DNA of 64,000 nucleotides, taken from positions 57,340 through 121,339 of the forward strand of contig NZ_JARZHG010000035.1 of assembly GCF_029946505.1 (NCBI RefSeq), in the 5' to 3' direction. The first letter of the stretch is position 1. Each line of letters opens with the position of its first letter. The position numbers and the translations under genes were made by a program. The notes below the pieces were generated by a model. That model was not told the DNA's origin, did not search any database, and saw nothing but the letters and a program-made list of their open reading frames with translations. Of this stretch, positions 17,992-27,875 are shown one piece after another. The stretch is from Polyangium sp. y55x31. Its GTDB lineage: Bacteria; Myxococcota_A; Polyangia; Polyangiales; Polyangiaceae.

Positions 17992-19623
17992 ATGCCCGCC
18001 ATGAGCGTGACCTTCCTCGTCGACGACGTCCCCCGCGCGACCGAGCCCCTGCCGACGCGAAGGCTCGCCGAGACCCACGGCGATGCGCTGGCCTTCGGCG
18101 GAGACCCGGAGCTTCCCGTGGTCGACCACGGCGGGACGCACGCGCTCCTCGGCGCCGTCCACCTTGCGTTCGCGCAGCACAGGCCGCTCGTGCTTTCGCC
18201 CGACGTGGTGTGGTTGACCATCGCGCAGGGCGTCGCGCAGCACGTCCGCCTCCACGCGGAACAGCTACGATCGCGGCTCGTCCGGCACACGGGCACGGCG
18301 CGGATCGAGGTTACCTTGGACGGACCGATGCCGACCGACGCGGCTTCGTGGATCAAGATCGTCAATTCCTTCCGCGACCGCGTCGCGGATCAGGTCGGCG
18401 CCGGGCGCGCGCGGCTCTTCGAATGCGATTTCTCCACGAGCACGGAGGTTGATCTCATCGCGAGCCAGGTCGTCCTCCTCGACGCCTATGCTCCCTATTT
18501 CGATTATTATCTCATGTGCGTCTGCGGCATTCCGGAGATCACGCTGCTCGGCACGCCCGCCGACTGGAAGCGGATCCGCGAGCGTATCGACGTGATCGCG
18601 GAGCTCGACCTCGAGTTCTGGACGCGCTCCCTCGCGCCGATCTGCGACGAGTTCGTGCGCGCGGCCTCGGGGCAGCCGGACCTCGCGTTCTGGCGCCGCA
18701 TTTACAAGCCGATCGACGCGTATGGCGGCGACGTGATCACCGGCTGGATCGCGCGGCTCTACCCGTACACCGTGGAGCTGGGCAGCGCAGCGCAGCGCAA
18801 TTCCCTGCTGGATCTCCCCCTCGACGAACCACGCGGCCACGACGACGACGATTGGTACCGAGGTCCGGGCATTCGCGCCCGCGAGGTGCTCGGCACCCCG
18901 TCGACGGTGCGGATCCACGTGGTCGACCTGTTCACGAACGAGCGCCACATCGTCGCCCTCGACGGCGGCGTGACCGCGGTCTCGCAGGACGCGGACGGCC
19001 GCCTCGCGCCCATCTCCGGCTGGGCGCTGCGTCGCAGTAGCCCTGGGATCGGCGAGCTGCTCGAGCGCATCCGCGCCGGGCATCGATGCGTCCCCGCGCG
19101 GGCCCGCGACGCGCGCGCCTGGGACGGGCTCAGTGGTCCGGCCGATTTCATGGCCATTTACCACACGTTCGAGGAGGTGATCTTGTTCCCCGAGACGAAC
19201 CCCTGGCGGATCCTTCCGCCCGGAGAACACCATCACGTCGTTTTCTCCTTGCCGTACGATCGCACGACGGAGGTCCTGCGTTTCCTCGACCTGCCCGACG
19301 GCACGTTCCTCGCGAGGACGTATCACGACCGCGACACGATCCTGGTGCGCGGCCGGATCGACGCGATCGAGCCTCCACCGCCGCCCAAGGCGAAGGGGGA
19401 ATCGTATGGCCCCGAATCCATCGAGGTTCTCCCGCGGGGGCGGCGCTCCAGCCAATCGTTCGAGGAGGTGACGATCCTTCGCCTGCCGCTCGCCGAGGTG
19501 TTGACCCGAGCCCTCGACAAGGGTGGCGCCACGGATCTGCCCGAGGACGGTCGATTGCGCGACATCCTCGCGGAGTGGTATTTCTTGCCTCCGCCGCCGC
19601 CTCGAAAGAAAAAGCGGCGCTGA
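17992..19623 (+). CDS. DUF4419 domain protein, 543 aa
   Basis: Residues about 30-330 match the DUF4419 pattern: a hydrophobic HLAFAQHRPLVLSPDVVWLTI segment followed by HVRLHAEQLRSRLVRH, then the CGIPEITLLGTPADWKRI and GWIARLYPY motifs. DUF4419 proteins occur in fungi, plants and scattered bacteria; no biochemical role is established to my knowledge. The C-terminal 200 residues form a less conserved beta-rich region ending in a basic tail (PPPPRKKKRR). GAGGG at 17977-17981 supports the ATG at 17992. A second ATG at 18001 is possible. Confidence 0.75.
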   Translation: MPAMSVTFLVDDVPRATEPLPTRRLAETHGDALAFGGDPELPVVDHGGTHALLGAVHLAFAQHRPLVLSPDVVWLTIAQGVAQHVRLHAEQLRSRLVRHTGTARIEVTLDGPMPTDAASWIKIVNSFRDRVADQVGAGRARLFECDFSTSTEVDLIASQVVLLDAYAPYFDYYLMCVCGIPEITLLGTPADWKRIRERIDVIAELDLEFWTRSLAPICDEFVRAASGQPDLAFWRRIYKPIDAYGGDVITGWIARLYPYTVELGSAAQRNSLLDLPLDEPRGHDDDDWYRGPGIRAREVLGTPSTVRIHVVDLFTNERHIVALDGGVTAVSQDADGRLAPISGWALRRSSPGIGELLERIRAGHRCVPARARDARAWDGLSGPADFMAIYHTFEEVILFPETNPWRILPPGEHHHVVFSLPYDRTTEVLRFLDLPDGTFLARTYHDRDTILVRGRIDAIEPPPPPKAKGESYGPESIEVLPRGRRSSQSFEEVTILRLPLAEVLTRALDKGGATDLPEDGRLRDILAEWYFLPPPPPRKKKRR

Positions 19624-19630
19624 GGAGCCA

Positions 19631-22600
19631 TCACGGCGGAAACACGAACCGCGCGGGCCCCGCGACGCCAGGCGCGGGGTCTTTCTGGTAATGGGCGAGC
19701 CGCACGCGGCGCTCGTCCGTCCACCCATTTTTGGGGGACGCGGACTGGACGAGCGCGGCGAGCGCGATCCGGCGGAGCCTCCAGTCGGATTGCTCCCGCA
19801 GCGCCTCCTCCACGCGGCCTGGATGCACGCAGGATTGCACCGCGGCAAACGCGGCCTCCAGTGTCTCGTGGTAGAGCCAATCCCGCTTCGAGAGCACGAG
19901 CAGCGCGGCGCTGAGCTCCTTCGCGTCCCAGAGGCGCGAACCGAGGGAGAGATGATACGGCGTCGTCCAGGGGTTTTCCGCGAGCGCCGCGACGAACTGG
20001 GTCGCGACCTGCACGTGCAGGTGCGACGCATACGGGCCGAGACGCGATGAGATCACGGGCAGGAAGGCGAGGAGGTGCTGGCCTTTCGGCAAGAGCTCCT
20101 TCAATCGCCACGAGACGGAGCTCACCTCCGAGGACGACATCCGCTGCAGGACCGCCGCGAGCGCGTGCGCGGCCTCGTCGTGCGAAGGAACGCCGAGGTG
20201 CTCGAGCAACCGCTTGAAGAGCGAGCGATTCGAATCACGCAGCGGCAAGTAGGCTGCGCGCTTCAAGAGATCGATTCGCGCCTCCGGCTCCGCGCGCCCG
20301 AGGATCGTCGCGAGCAGCTCGACGACCCGCTCCTCGGCCGCGGTCGAGAGCCGGCCGAGCGGAATGTCGGCCAGCTTCGACGCGACAATCCAGTCCGGGT
20401 CGTGGACGGCCTTCTCGAAGACGGCCCAGGTCTGGGGCTTTTCGAGGTGATCCCACAACGCCCGGAGCAGCGCGATTCGCACATCTCGATGCGTCCCGGG
20501 TTTGTCGAGGCGCAAGAGGTCCTGGTACGCGTCATCGCCGCCCAATTCGCCGAGCAGCCGGACGACCTCCTTCGCGACCGTGACCTTGGTCATCGGGACC
20601 GCGCGGAGCTCGGCCAGGACCTCGGCGTGCCTGAGCTCCGAAAAGACCTTCCGGAGCGCATAAATCGCCCACCGCGCCCGATCATCGCCGAGCGCCTCGA
20701 TGAGCACGGGAACACCCTGGCGCGCGTCGAGCCACGGGAGCCCGCGGATGGCCATTTCGCGTACGGGCTGGCGAGGATCCGAGGCGAACGGCAGGATCGA
20801 CGTCGCTTCCGCGAACGCGAGCCGCACGAGCGTCGTGATGGCGAACCGGAGCGTCGGAACGTCACGCGTCTCGTCTTTCAACATCGACGCGAGCGCATTC
20901 GCATACGTGCGCTGCTGGAGCGCCGTCCACCGCCCGTGGCCGAGCTCGAACGGAATGACCCAGCTCGTGCGTCCCGTGGCGAACCGGCCTTTCATGGGTC
21001 GCGCCGAGAGAAGCGCGGGGCTCAGGAGATCCTGCCGGCGGAGGCTCACGTACCGGGCGACCAAAGGAAGGAGTACAAAACTCTCGTCTTCGCGGAGAAG
21101 CTCGGGGACGAGGCGCGTGAAGCGGCGTCGATCGTGCTCGTCGAGCAATCCCAGGGCCGCCGCGGCGACACCCGCGAAGGGCAGCTCGCGCGCGAGCCTC
21201 TCCAATGCGTCGAGGAGCGGCGTCACGACGCCGAGCCGCACGCCGAGGCTCTGCGCAAGCGAAATGACGGCGCCCGCGCGCTCCTGCGTGGCCCAGCCTG
21301 CGGCGAGCTGGGCGAGGGCAGGGGAGAGCCGCTCGGCGTCCTTTTTCGTGAGCCCGTCCCCGAGCCCCCACGTGGAGACCGATCCACGCACGGCAAACAG
21401 CCGCGTGATCCATTGCGCGCCCCAGGCGCCGTCGACGCGGAACAAGCGCATGACGAGGCGTTCGACGGCGGACGCGGTGGCCGAGGAGAGATCCGCGGCG
21501 TCGAGGGCGTCCTGCACGACGGCGCCGACGGCATCCAAATGCTCGGGACCGAACGTGGCCACACGAAGCGCGCCCAGCGCCTCGATCATGCTCTTCCGGA
21601 CCGGATCCTGCTCGAACTTGCGCGCCTTGATGTTGGCGATCGCGTCGGCGAGCGCGGGTTTGTCGTGGCGTACGCTCGAAATGAGGATCGATTGCGCCCG
21701 CGCGCGTTCTTCTCCCTCGGGGTGTCCGAGCCATGGGGCGAGCACCTGCTTTGCCTCGGCGAAGGACAAGAGGCCCGCGTAGACGATACGTTGCTCGGGT
21801 TTCGAGGTCAGCGCCGGGCACCGTTCGAGGTGGCGCCGCGCCTCGCGCTCCCGCAAGTCCCGCGGGAGCCAATCGAGGACGTGCGCGGGGATCGTCCCAT
21901 CCGTCCCCTGCGCCGCTCGTGACCAGCGATCGAACGCCCGCTCGCGGACCTTCTCCTCTTCGGCCGATTCGGCCTTGAAATACCGGAACAGGAACGCGCC
22001 GAACGCGCCGCGACCTCCCTGGACGAACGCGCGGAGGACGGCCTTCTGATCGTCCGTCGAGAGCCGGAGGAACCAGCGAATGCCCTGTTTGCCGTCGCCG
22101 AGCGTGCTCCATGCGTTTCGAATGAGGTAATCGAGACGCTCGGGGCCGAGGTGTCTCGCGACCTTGTCGAAGCGGACGACGCCGAACACGCCCGGCGCGT
22201 GCGTGGGCCTTCCGTTTTCGTGGAGCGCCTTCAAGAGATCGAAGGTCTCGCGTGGGCGCGAGCGGACGAGGTGACCGAGCGCCCGTCGGAACAGGTCTGG
22301 CAGCTCGCCGCGGTCGAGGAGCGCTTGCACGAGCTTCAGCGTGCCGTCCGGCGCGCGCTTCGCGAGGCCCGGGAGCTCGTCATAAAGGCGATGACGCTGC
22401 CGGGGATGGACAGTGTCGCTGCGCTGCAGATCCGCGAGGAACCAGGCCGCGGCGAACCTCGCATGCCGTGAGCACAAGCGCCACCAGGCGATGGGGCCGC
22501 CGCCCTCGACCAGGTGTTTCATGAAGCCGGAAATGAATGCCTCGGTGCCGAACGGCAGAAGGTCGATGACGAGCCGCTCCTGGCCCTTTTTCATGCGGGC

Positions 22601-22996
22601 CGCGAGGAATGCGTCGACGAGCGCCGTGCGCCTTTTTCGCACGAGCGCGGCGATGGTGCGGCAGAGGATCCGCTTCTCGACGATCGAGTCGAGGGCGCGC
22701 ATGGCCTGCGTATCGTCGCAGAACACGGCCACCATGCGGCTCGCCCGGCGGCGGACGGTGCGCGAGGCGTCGGTGAGACCCTCGAGAATCCAGGTCCCCT
22801 CGCGGCTCCCGAACACGGACCAGAGCGCGAGGACGCGCTCGTAGATCTCGGGGCTCCCGTGAAGCTCGTCGAGCGTCCTTCGCGCGTCCGCGTCCCCCTG
22901 GGCCGCCTTCCGTCCGACATCGATGACACGGCGGATGCGCGCGTTGTTGGTGAGGGGCTCGATCTCGGCGAGGAGCGTGGCTTTCGTCATCGACAT
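19631..22996 (-). CDS. Large HEAT-repeat protein, 1121 aa
   Basis: A 1121-residue, almost wholly helical protein without signal peptide or membrane segment. Repeated antiparallel helix pairs of about 35-45 residues carry HEAT-type patterns, clearest at ASRTVRRRASRMVAVF, DPRQPVREMAIRGLPWLDAR and DDRARWAIYALRKVFSELRH. The extended solenoid suggests a scaffold or regulatory role. No enzymatic motif is visible. It ends 7 bp from the convergent DUF4419 gene, and homologues of this kind are common multi-copy proteins in Polyangiales genomes (established generally, not checked here). Confidence 0.75.
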   Translation of the reverse strand: MSMTKATLLAEIEPLTNNARIRRVIDVGRKAAQGDADARRTLDELHGSPEIYERVLALWSVFGSREGTWILEGLTDASRTVRRRASRMVAVFCDDTQAMRALDSIVEKRILCRTIAALVRKRRTALVDAFLAARMKKGQERLVIDLLPFGTEAFISGFMKHLVEGGGPIAWWRLCSRHARFAAAWFLADLQRSDTVHPRQRHRLYDELPGLAKRAPDGTLKLVQALLDRGELPDLFRRALGHLVRSRPRETFDLLKALHENGRPTHAPGVFGVVRFDKVARHLGPERLDYLIRNAWSTLGDGKQGIRWFLRLSTDDQKAVLRAFVQGGRGAFGAFLFRYFKAESAEEEKVRERAFDRWSRAAQGTDGTIPAHVLDWLPRDLREREARRHLERCPALTSKPEQRIVYAGLLSFAEAKQVLAPWLGHPEGEERARAQSILISSVRHDKPALADAIANIKARKFEQDPVRKSMIEALGALRVATFGPEHLDAVGAVVQDALDAADLSSATASAVERLVMRLFRVDGAWGAQWITRLFAVRGSVSTWGLGDGLTKKDAERLSPALAQLAAGWATQERAGAVISLAQSLGVRLGVVTPLLDALERLARELPFAGVAAAALGLLDEHDRRRFTRLVPELLREDESFVLLPLVARYVSLRRQDLLSPALLSARPMKGRFATGRTSWVIPFELGHGRWTALQQRTYANALASMLKDETRDVPTLRFAITTLVRLAFAEATSILPFASDPRQPVREMAIRGLPWLDARQGVPVLIEALGDDRARWAIYALRKVFSELRHAEVLAELRAVPMTKVTVAKEVVRLLGELGGDDAYQDLLRLDKPGTHRDVRIALLRALWDHLEKPQTWAVFEKAVHDPDWIVASKLADIPLGRLSTAAEERVVELLATILGRAEPEARIDLLKRAAYLPLRDSNRSLFKRLLEHLGVPSHDEAAHALAAVLQRMSSSEVSSVSWRLKELLPKGQHLLAFLPVISSRLGPYASHLHVQVATQFVAALAENPWTTPYHLSLGSRLWDAKELSAALLVLSKRDWLYHETLEAAFAAVQSCVHPGRVEEALREQSDWRLRRIALAALVQSASPKNGWTDERRVRLAHYQKDPAPGVAGPARFVFPP

Positions 22997-23263
22997 CGTG
23001 GCGGGGATGATACGATCTTTGGACGAGGCGCCAAGATTTTCCTCGCGCCCGGGGCATATTGCGCGTCATCGAGTCGATCCTGCTTTCCGCGCCGTCGCCG
23101 CACGCCTCGTATCCTCCCGATTCAACGGAGGACGTTCACCGGGGGCGTGCTTGACGTCGGTCGCCCCCTGCGACATGTGATTGCCTGGACGGCGTTTCGG
23201 GTGCGTGGTGGCTCGCTCCCCGTGCTCTCGCGGCGGATTTTCATTCGGGCAGGAGGTAGTTCG
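22997..23263. other. Divergent intergenic region
   Basis: About 265 bp between the HEAT-protein start on the minus strand and the small membrane protein on the plus strand. It must hold both promoters; no clear -35/-10 or -24/-12 element or operator palindrome is visible. Confidence 0.5.
23251..23256 (+). promoter_or_regulatory. Ribosome-binding site AGGAGG for the gene at 23264
   Basis: AGGAGG seven bases before the ATG at 23264. The open frame runs far upstream without a stop, so this site is the main evidence for the start. Confidence 0.65.
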
Positions 23264-23596
23264 ATGGCGACCCGATGCGCTCGAGCGGGGGCCCTCGCCT
23301 GGATGGGCAGCGTGCTGATCGGGATCGGCATCCTGCTCTCCGTGCTCCAATGGATTTTGACCGCCTACCTGGTTCTCCACGGACACGCCGGCGACGTGGA
23401 GAGTGATGTTCCGCCATCGTTCGGCGTGAGCGCCCCGATTGGAAACAACAGGTGCATCACCATCAGCGCCCCTGGCCTGGTCCTCGCGGCTCTCGGCACC
23501 ATTCATCATGTCGCAGCGGAATGCGTGCTCACGCGATGGGGAGCGCGTGCACTGGTGCGGGTGGCGATAGCCAGACGCCGCCGCACGAGGAGGTGA
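23264..23596 (+). CDS. Small membrane protein, 110 aa
   Basis: MATRCARAGALAWMG leads directly into a hydrophobic helix (about residues 14-38, VLIGIGILLSVLQWILTAYLV). A second, weaker hydrophobic stretch follows at about 68-85, and a basic C-terminus (ARRRRTRR) ends the protein. The loop between contains one Cys. Two-pass membrane protein of unknown function. The preceding AGGAGG supports translation. It is followed after about 70 bp by a large membrane protein on the same strand. Confidence 0.6.
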   Translation: MATRCARAGALAWMGSVLIGIGILLSVLQWILTAYLVLHGHAGDVESDVPPSFGVSAPIGNNRCITISAPGLVLAALGTIHHVAAECVLTRWGARALVRVAIARRRRTRR

Positions 23597-23669
23597 GGCG
23601 CCCCGAGGCGCAGGGTATGGCACACGCCCCTCTGGTCCGCGCTCGCCCGATCCCCTATAGAGGGTGGCC

Positions 23670-25451
23670 ATGCTGGCCCGCATCAAGGGATGGCTCGCCG
23701 ACAGGCACGTCCCCCTGCTCGTCGCGCTTCTCGCGATTCTCCTGCTCCTGCCCACGCTCGGCGCCGGGCCGATCATGGACGATCACACGCACCGGATGGC
23801 GTATCATCCGACGTTCACGCGGCCCGGAGGGCCCCACGGCGACTGGGATCTCTTCCGTTTCCTCGAAGAAGATGCCGCCGCGCTGAAGTCCCTCCGCGAT
23901 CAGGGCATCTGGCCGTGGTGGACCGTCGACGGATCGAGGCTCGCATTCCTGCGCCCCCTCTCGTCGTTGTGGCACGCGCTCGATTACCGCGTTTGGCCGA
24001 ACGCACACGGGTTCATGCACGCCGAGAGCGTCCTCGCGTTCGCGGCGACGGCCTTCTTCGCGGCGCACCTTTATCGAAGGTTGCTCGGCGCCACGGTCGC
24101 CGCCGGGCTCGCGGCGCTGATCTTCGCGGTCGACGACGCTCATTCGATGGTCATCGCCTGGATCGCGAACAGGCACGCGATCCTCTCGACACTCTTCGGC
24201 GTGCTCGCGCTCATCGCGCACGATCGTGCCCGCCGGGACGGCTGGAAGCCGGGCGTCTACCTCGCGCCTCTCGCGCTGCTCGGGGCCATGTTCTCCGGCG
24301 AGAGCGGGCTCGGCGCGCTCGCGTATCTCTTCGCGTACGCCCTCTTCCTCGATCGCGCGCCGCTGCGATCCCGCGCCGTCGCGTTCGTCCCGCACGTCGG
24401 AGCCGTGCTGATCTGGTTCGCCTGGTACAATCTCGGCGGTTATGGTACGGCGGGCGGCGCGTTTTACATCGACCCGCTGCGGCAAACGGGGGAGTTCGTC
24501 CGCGCCGTGACCACGCGGCTGCCGGTGCTCCTCGCCGGGCAGATGGCCGCGCCGCCCGCCGACGTGTGGATGCTCTGGCAGCCGAGCGAGACGCGGAGGC
24601 TCGCGTCGATTTGCCTCTTCGTCCTGCTCGTCGTGGGGGGCGGGATCTTCGCCGTGCTGCGCCGCGATCGCAATGCTGCGTTTTTTGCTGTGGGCATGAC
24701 GCTCTCCCTTCTGCCGGCCTGCGCGGTTTGGCCGAGCGATCGGCTCTTGCTGTTCTCGGGGATCGGGGGAGCGGGGCTCGTCGCGTCGATGCTCGTGGCC
24801 TCGCGGGAGTACCTCGGGCGGGCCACACGCATGTACGTGGGCGCTGTGGCAGCGGTCCTCGTGCTCTTCCACCTTGTGCTCGCGCCCTTGCTGCTGCCGC
24901 TGCGGGCGTGGTCGACGGGCTCGATGCTGCACGGCTTCACCGAGCGGGCGATCTCGAGCATCCCCAAAATGGATGGGGCCGAGGGGCGGACGCTCGTGGT
25001 GGTGAGCTCGCCCGACAGCGTGATCGTGAGTACGGTAATGGCGGCGTGGATCAACGAGAATTCACCGTTGCCCTCGGTGCTCCGTGTGCTTTCGACGGCG
25101 GTCGGCGGGACGCTGAAGGCAGGCCGCGTGGACGAGCGCACGCTGTCGGTGACGCTCACCGATGGTTATTTCCGTGATCCGACGGCGACAGTGTTCCGGG
25201 ATCCGGAGAAGGCCCCGCTACGCGTCGGCGACCGCATCCCGATCGGAACCATGGTGGCCGAGATCGTGTCCTTGGCCGAGGATGGCAAGGTGCCTTCTCG
25301 GATCGATTTCCATTTCGATCGGTCGCTGGACGATCCCTCGATGGTGTGGCTCGTCTGGGAGAGAACCCGATTCGTGCCGTTCGTGGTGCCGAAGGTCGGG
25401 GAGACGAGGGAGATGCCCGTGGCGTCGTATCAGGTCGCGATCGGCGGGTGA
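23670..25451 (+). CDS. Polytopic membrane protein, glycosyltransferase-39-like topology, 593 aa
   Basis: The protein starts MLARIKGWLADRHVPLLV and has about nine to ten hydrophobic segments in its first 430 residues: LLVALLAILLLLPTLGAG, AFAATAFFAAHLY, VAAGLAALIFAV, PLALLGAMFSGESG, VAFVPHVGAVLIWFAWY, LASICLFVLLVVGGGIFAVL and YVGAVAAVLVLFHLVL are the clearest. The first periplasmic loop contains MDDHTHR, an acidic position where PMT-like glycosyltransferases (GT39 family) have their catalytic Asp. About 165 C-terminal residues form a soluble beta-rich domain. This suggests, but does not prove, a lipid-linked sugar transferase or related surface-polysaccharide enzyme. GTG at 23664 is an alternative start. 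It converges on the DUF2804 gene with one base between stops. Confidence 0.7.
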   Translation: MLARIKGWLADRHVPLLVALLAILLLLPTLGAGPIMDDHTHRMAYHPTFTRPGGPHGDWDLFRFLEEDAAALKSLRDQGIWPWWTVDGSRLAFLRPLSSLWHALDYRVWPNAHGFMHAESVLAFAATAFFAAHLYRRLLGATVAAGLAALIFAVDDAHSMVIAWIANRHAILSTLFGVLALIAHDRARRDGWKPGVYLAPLALLGAMFSGESGLGALAYLFAYALFLDRAPLRSRAVAFVPHVGAVLIWFAWYNLGGYGTAGGAFYIDPLRQTGEFVRAVTTRLPVLLAGQMAAPPADVWMLWQPSETRRLASICLFVLLVVGGGIFAVLRRDRNAAFFAVGMTLSLLPACAVWPSDRLLLFSGIGGAGLVASMLVASREYLGRATRMYVGAVAAVLVLFHLVLAPLLLPLRAWSTGSMLHGFTERAISSIPKMDGAEGRTLVVVSSPDSVIVSTVMAAWINENSPLPSVLRVLSTAVGGTLKAGRVDERTLSVTLTDGYFRDPTATVFRDPEKAPLRVGDRIPIGTMVAEIVSLAEDGKVPSRIDFHFDRSLDDPSMVWLVWERTRFVPFVVPKVGETREMPVASYQVAIGG

Positions 25452-25452
25452 C

Positions 25453-26475
25453 CTACCAGCGGGCGCGCATCTCCTCGGCCCAGCCGAAGAGGCCGTCGAC
25501 GATCACGCGCTCGCCCCCGTCGCCACGCACTTCGCCGGAAAAGCGGCCGAAGCACAGATGGAGCTCCGCGCCGGCCACGACGAGCGGCACCTTCGTCCGT
25601 TTCTCGTAGGCCGGCTGAAAATCGAGCCGCACCCGATCCGAGGTTTCCGTGGAGATTCGCCACGGCCTGCGAAAATCACGGCGGTCGTAGTCGAACCGAA
25701 CATCTTCGTCGATCTTGTGGAGCCGGCCGTCGATGCAGATGCCATTTTCGGTCGCTCCCGTCCCATCGGTCCACTTGCCGCCGAATTGCAGGCCGACGAC
25801 CTTCCCATCGACGCCTCCCGACGCCGACGCCCAGTTCCACACGGTATGCGTGGGCCAGACGCCGCGACCGAAATCGAGGCAGCCGAAGGCCTCCTGCTCC
25901 GGGCCGATCACCTGCGCGACGCCGTCCACCCGAATGGTCCCGGTCGCGGGGAGCGTGTTTTGCTTCGAGGTGAACTGGAACAACCGCTCGCTCCACGGCA
26001 CCACGACATTGAGCGTCTCGTGCCCGGGCGGCCGAGCCACGAGCACGTCGGCCTCCACCACGCGCCCGCGGCTCTGGAACCGGGTCACGAGGCGTGTTCC
26101 TCGGCTCTCCTCGCGGAATGAAAGCCTGAGCCCGAGCCTATCGAACACAATGTCGCCGCCGCCGACCGTATCGGGCTGCGAGAACCCGAGCGCGAGCGGG
26201 ACCGGGACGACCTTTTCGAGCTCACGTCCGGTCCCGAGGTCGAGGAGCAGCGCGCTCGCCATGCCGAGGTAGTCGAAATCCGCGTACGTCAGCGACAGGA
26301 CGCCGCCCTTCCAGGTGACGCCCCAGTAATCCCAGCGCTTCCTTCGCCCCCAGGGACCACGCAGGTTGCATCGATGCAGGGGCCGGCGCGACCAACCCTT
26401 CGCCGCGGGGTTCAGCCGACCCTCCGGCGTGCAAAGGACCACGTCGCGGTCGATCTCGCTGAAATTTCCGCCCAT
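25453..26475 (-). CDS. DUF2804 family protein
   Basis: A 340-residue protein with the DUF2804 hallmark GPWGRRKRWDYW near residues 40-51, then WNWASASG and GLQFGGKWTDGTG in the centre and the C-terminal GRFSGEV. The family is beta-rich, found in bacteria and some eukaryotes, and resembles lipocalin-like/tocopherol-cyclase-like folds; no reaction is established. The start MGGNFSEIDRD at 26475 fits the family N-terminus; an ATG 22 codons upstream would add a basic extension. Divergent from the Hsp70-like gene across about 105 bp. Confidence 0.85.
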   Translation of the reverse strand: MGGNFSEIDRDVVLCTPEGRLNPAAKGWSRRPLHRCNLRGPWGRRKRWDYWGVTWKGGVLSLTYADFDYLGMASALLLDLGTGRELEKVVPVPLALGFSQPDTVGGGDIVFDRLGLRLSFREESRGTRLVTRFQSRGRVVEADVLVARPPGHETLNVVVPWSERLFQFTSKQNTLPATGTIRVDGVAQVIGPEQEAFGCLDFGRGVWPTHTVWNWASASGGVDGKVVGLQFGGKWTDGTGATENGICIDGRLHKIDEDVRFDYDRRDFRRPWRISTETSDRVRLDFQPAYEKRTKVPLVVAGAELHLCFGRFSGEVRGDGGERVIVDGLFGWAEEMRARW

Positions 26476-26581
26476 CCGGAGAGCCTCCACGGATTTTCTC
26501 ACGAATTTTCTAGCTTGTAAAGAGGCTCGTGGGGTGGCCATATCCCGGGGCCGTCAGGCATCTCCCCGGAAGGTCGAACCC

Positions 26582-27871
26582 ATGTCCTCACGATTCAAGC
26601 CCGAAGTCTATGCCATCGATTTCGGCACCACCAATTCCCTGCTGGCGGCGGCGAACGCCACGTCCACCTGCCCCCCGATCCCGCTCGACGACGATGCGTC
26701 CGACCCGACCATCCTGCGCAGCCTGCTCTTTTTCGGCAAGAACGAGTTCTCGTGTGGCGCGGTGGCCGTCCGCGACTTCGTCGCGAGCGGCATGCAAGGT
26801 CGGCTCATCCGCTCGATCAAGAAGTTCCTCCCCGATCGGGGCTTCTCCGGCACGCAGATCAACCAGCGCGTCGTCACCATCGAGGATCTGATCAGCCGAT
26901 TTTTGCGGGTGATGCGCGACCGCGCGAACCGCCATTTCGACGCCGACGTCACGCGCGTGGTGCTGGGGCGACCGGCCATGTTCTCGCTCGACCCCGAGGA
27001 GGACCGGCTCGCCCAGAACCGGCTCGAACGCGCCGCGCAGAGCGCGGGTTTTTCCGAGGTCGCCTTTTGCCCCGAGCCCGTCGCCGCCGCCCACGATTTC
27101 GAGCTCGAGCTCGATCGGCCCATGACCGTCCTCGTCGCCGATTTCGGCGGCGGGACCTCGGATTACACGGTCGTGCGGATGCGGCCGGAGGGGTTCATTG
27201 CCTCGGACGTGCTCTCGCTCGGGGGCGTATCCGTGGCCGGCGACGCGCTCGACGGGAGCTTGATGCGCCACAAGATCGCGCGCCATTTCGGCGCGGAGGT
27301 CACCTACCAGGTCCCGCTCGGCAAAAACCTTCTGACGATGCCCCGAGGCATCATGGAAAAACTCTGCTCGCCCGCGGACATGGCTGTGCTGCAGCACCGG
27401 GACATGCTCGCGTTCCTGCGCGACGTGCAAGCGTGGTCGCTCGGGGAGGACGATCAGAAGCGAATGGATCAGCTCCTCTGCCTGGTCGAGGATTCGCTCG
27501 CGTTCCAGGTGTTCGAGGCCATCGAGCACAGCAAGTGCGCGCTCTCGGAGTCGACGAAGACGCGGTTCGCGTTCGAATACCCGACGATGAGCATCCACGA
27601 ATGGATCACCCGCGACGAGTTCGAGGCCGGCGCCGAGCGTTCGATCGACGCAATCTTGCGGGCGCTCGATCGAACGCTCGAAGAGGCCGGGATCGGCTTC
27701 GGGGCGATCGACGTGGTTTGTTGCACCGGAGGGACGGCGCGGGTCCCGCGGCTCGCGCGTGCGCTCGAAGAGCGATTCGGGCAAGGGAAGATGCGCAAGT
27801 TGCGGAGCTTCCACTCGGTCGTGCAGGGGCTCGCAGAGCGGGCGCGAAAGCTCGCGCGGGGCCTCGATTGA
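26582..27871 (+). CDS. Hsp70-family protein (YegD-like, no substrate-binding domain)
   Basis: A 429-residue actin-fold ATPase. Phosphate-1 motif YAIDFGTTNSLLAAAN (residues 10-25), phosphate-2 VADFGGGTSDYTVV (about residues 185-198) and adenosine motif CCTGGTARVPRL (near residue 383) are intact. The protein stops soon after the nucleotide-binding domain and lacks the DnaK substrate-binding beta-sandwich and lid, as in YegD. Such proteins may act as atypical chaperones or regulators; the partner is unknown. GGAAGG at 26568-26573 precedes the ATG at 26582, with a second methionine absent nearby. It converges with the next gene across 4 bp. Confidence 0.87.
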   Translation: MSSRFKPEVYAIDFGTTNSLLAAANATSTCPPIPLDDDASDPTILRSLLFFGKNEFSCGAVAVRDFVASGMQGRLIRSIKKFLPDRGFSGTQINQRVVTIEDLISRFLRVMRDRANRHFDADVTRVVLGRPAMFSLDPEEDRLAQNRLERAAQSAGFSEVAFCPEPVAAAHDFELELDRPMTVLVADFGGGTSDYTVVRMRPEGFIASDVLSLGGVSVAGDALDGSLMRHKIARHFGAEVTYQVPLGKNLLTMPRGIMEKLCSPADMAVLQHRDMLAFLRDVQAWSLGEDDQKRMDQLLCLVEDSLAFQVFEAIEHSKCALSESTKTRFAFEYPTMSIHEWITRDEFEAGAERSIDAILRALDRTLEEAGIGFGAIDVVCCTGGTARVPRLARALEERFGQGKMRKLRSFHSVVQGLAERARKLARGLD

Positions 27872-27875
27872 GGCT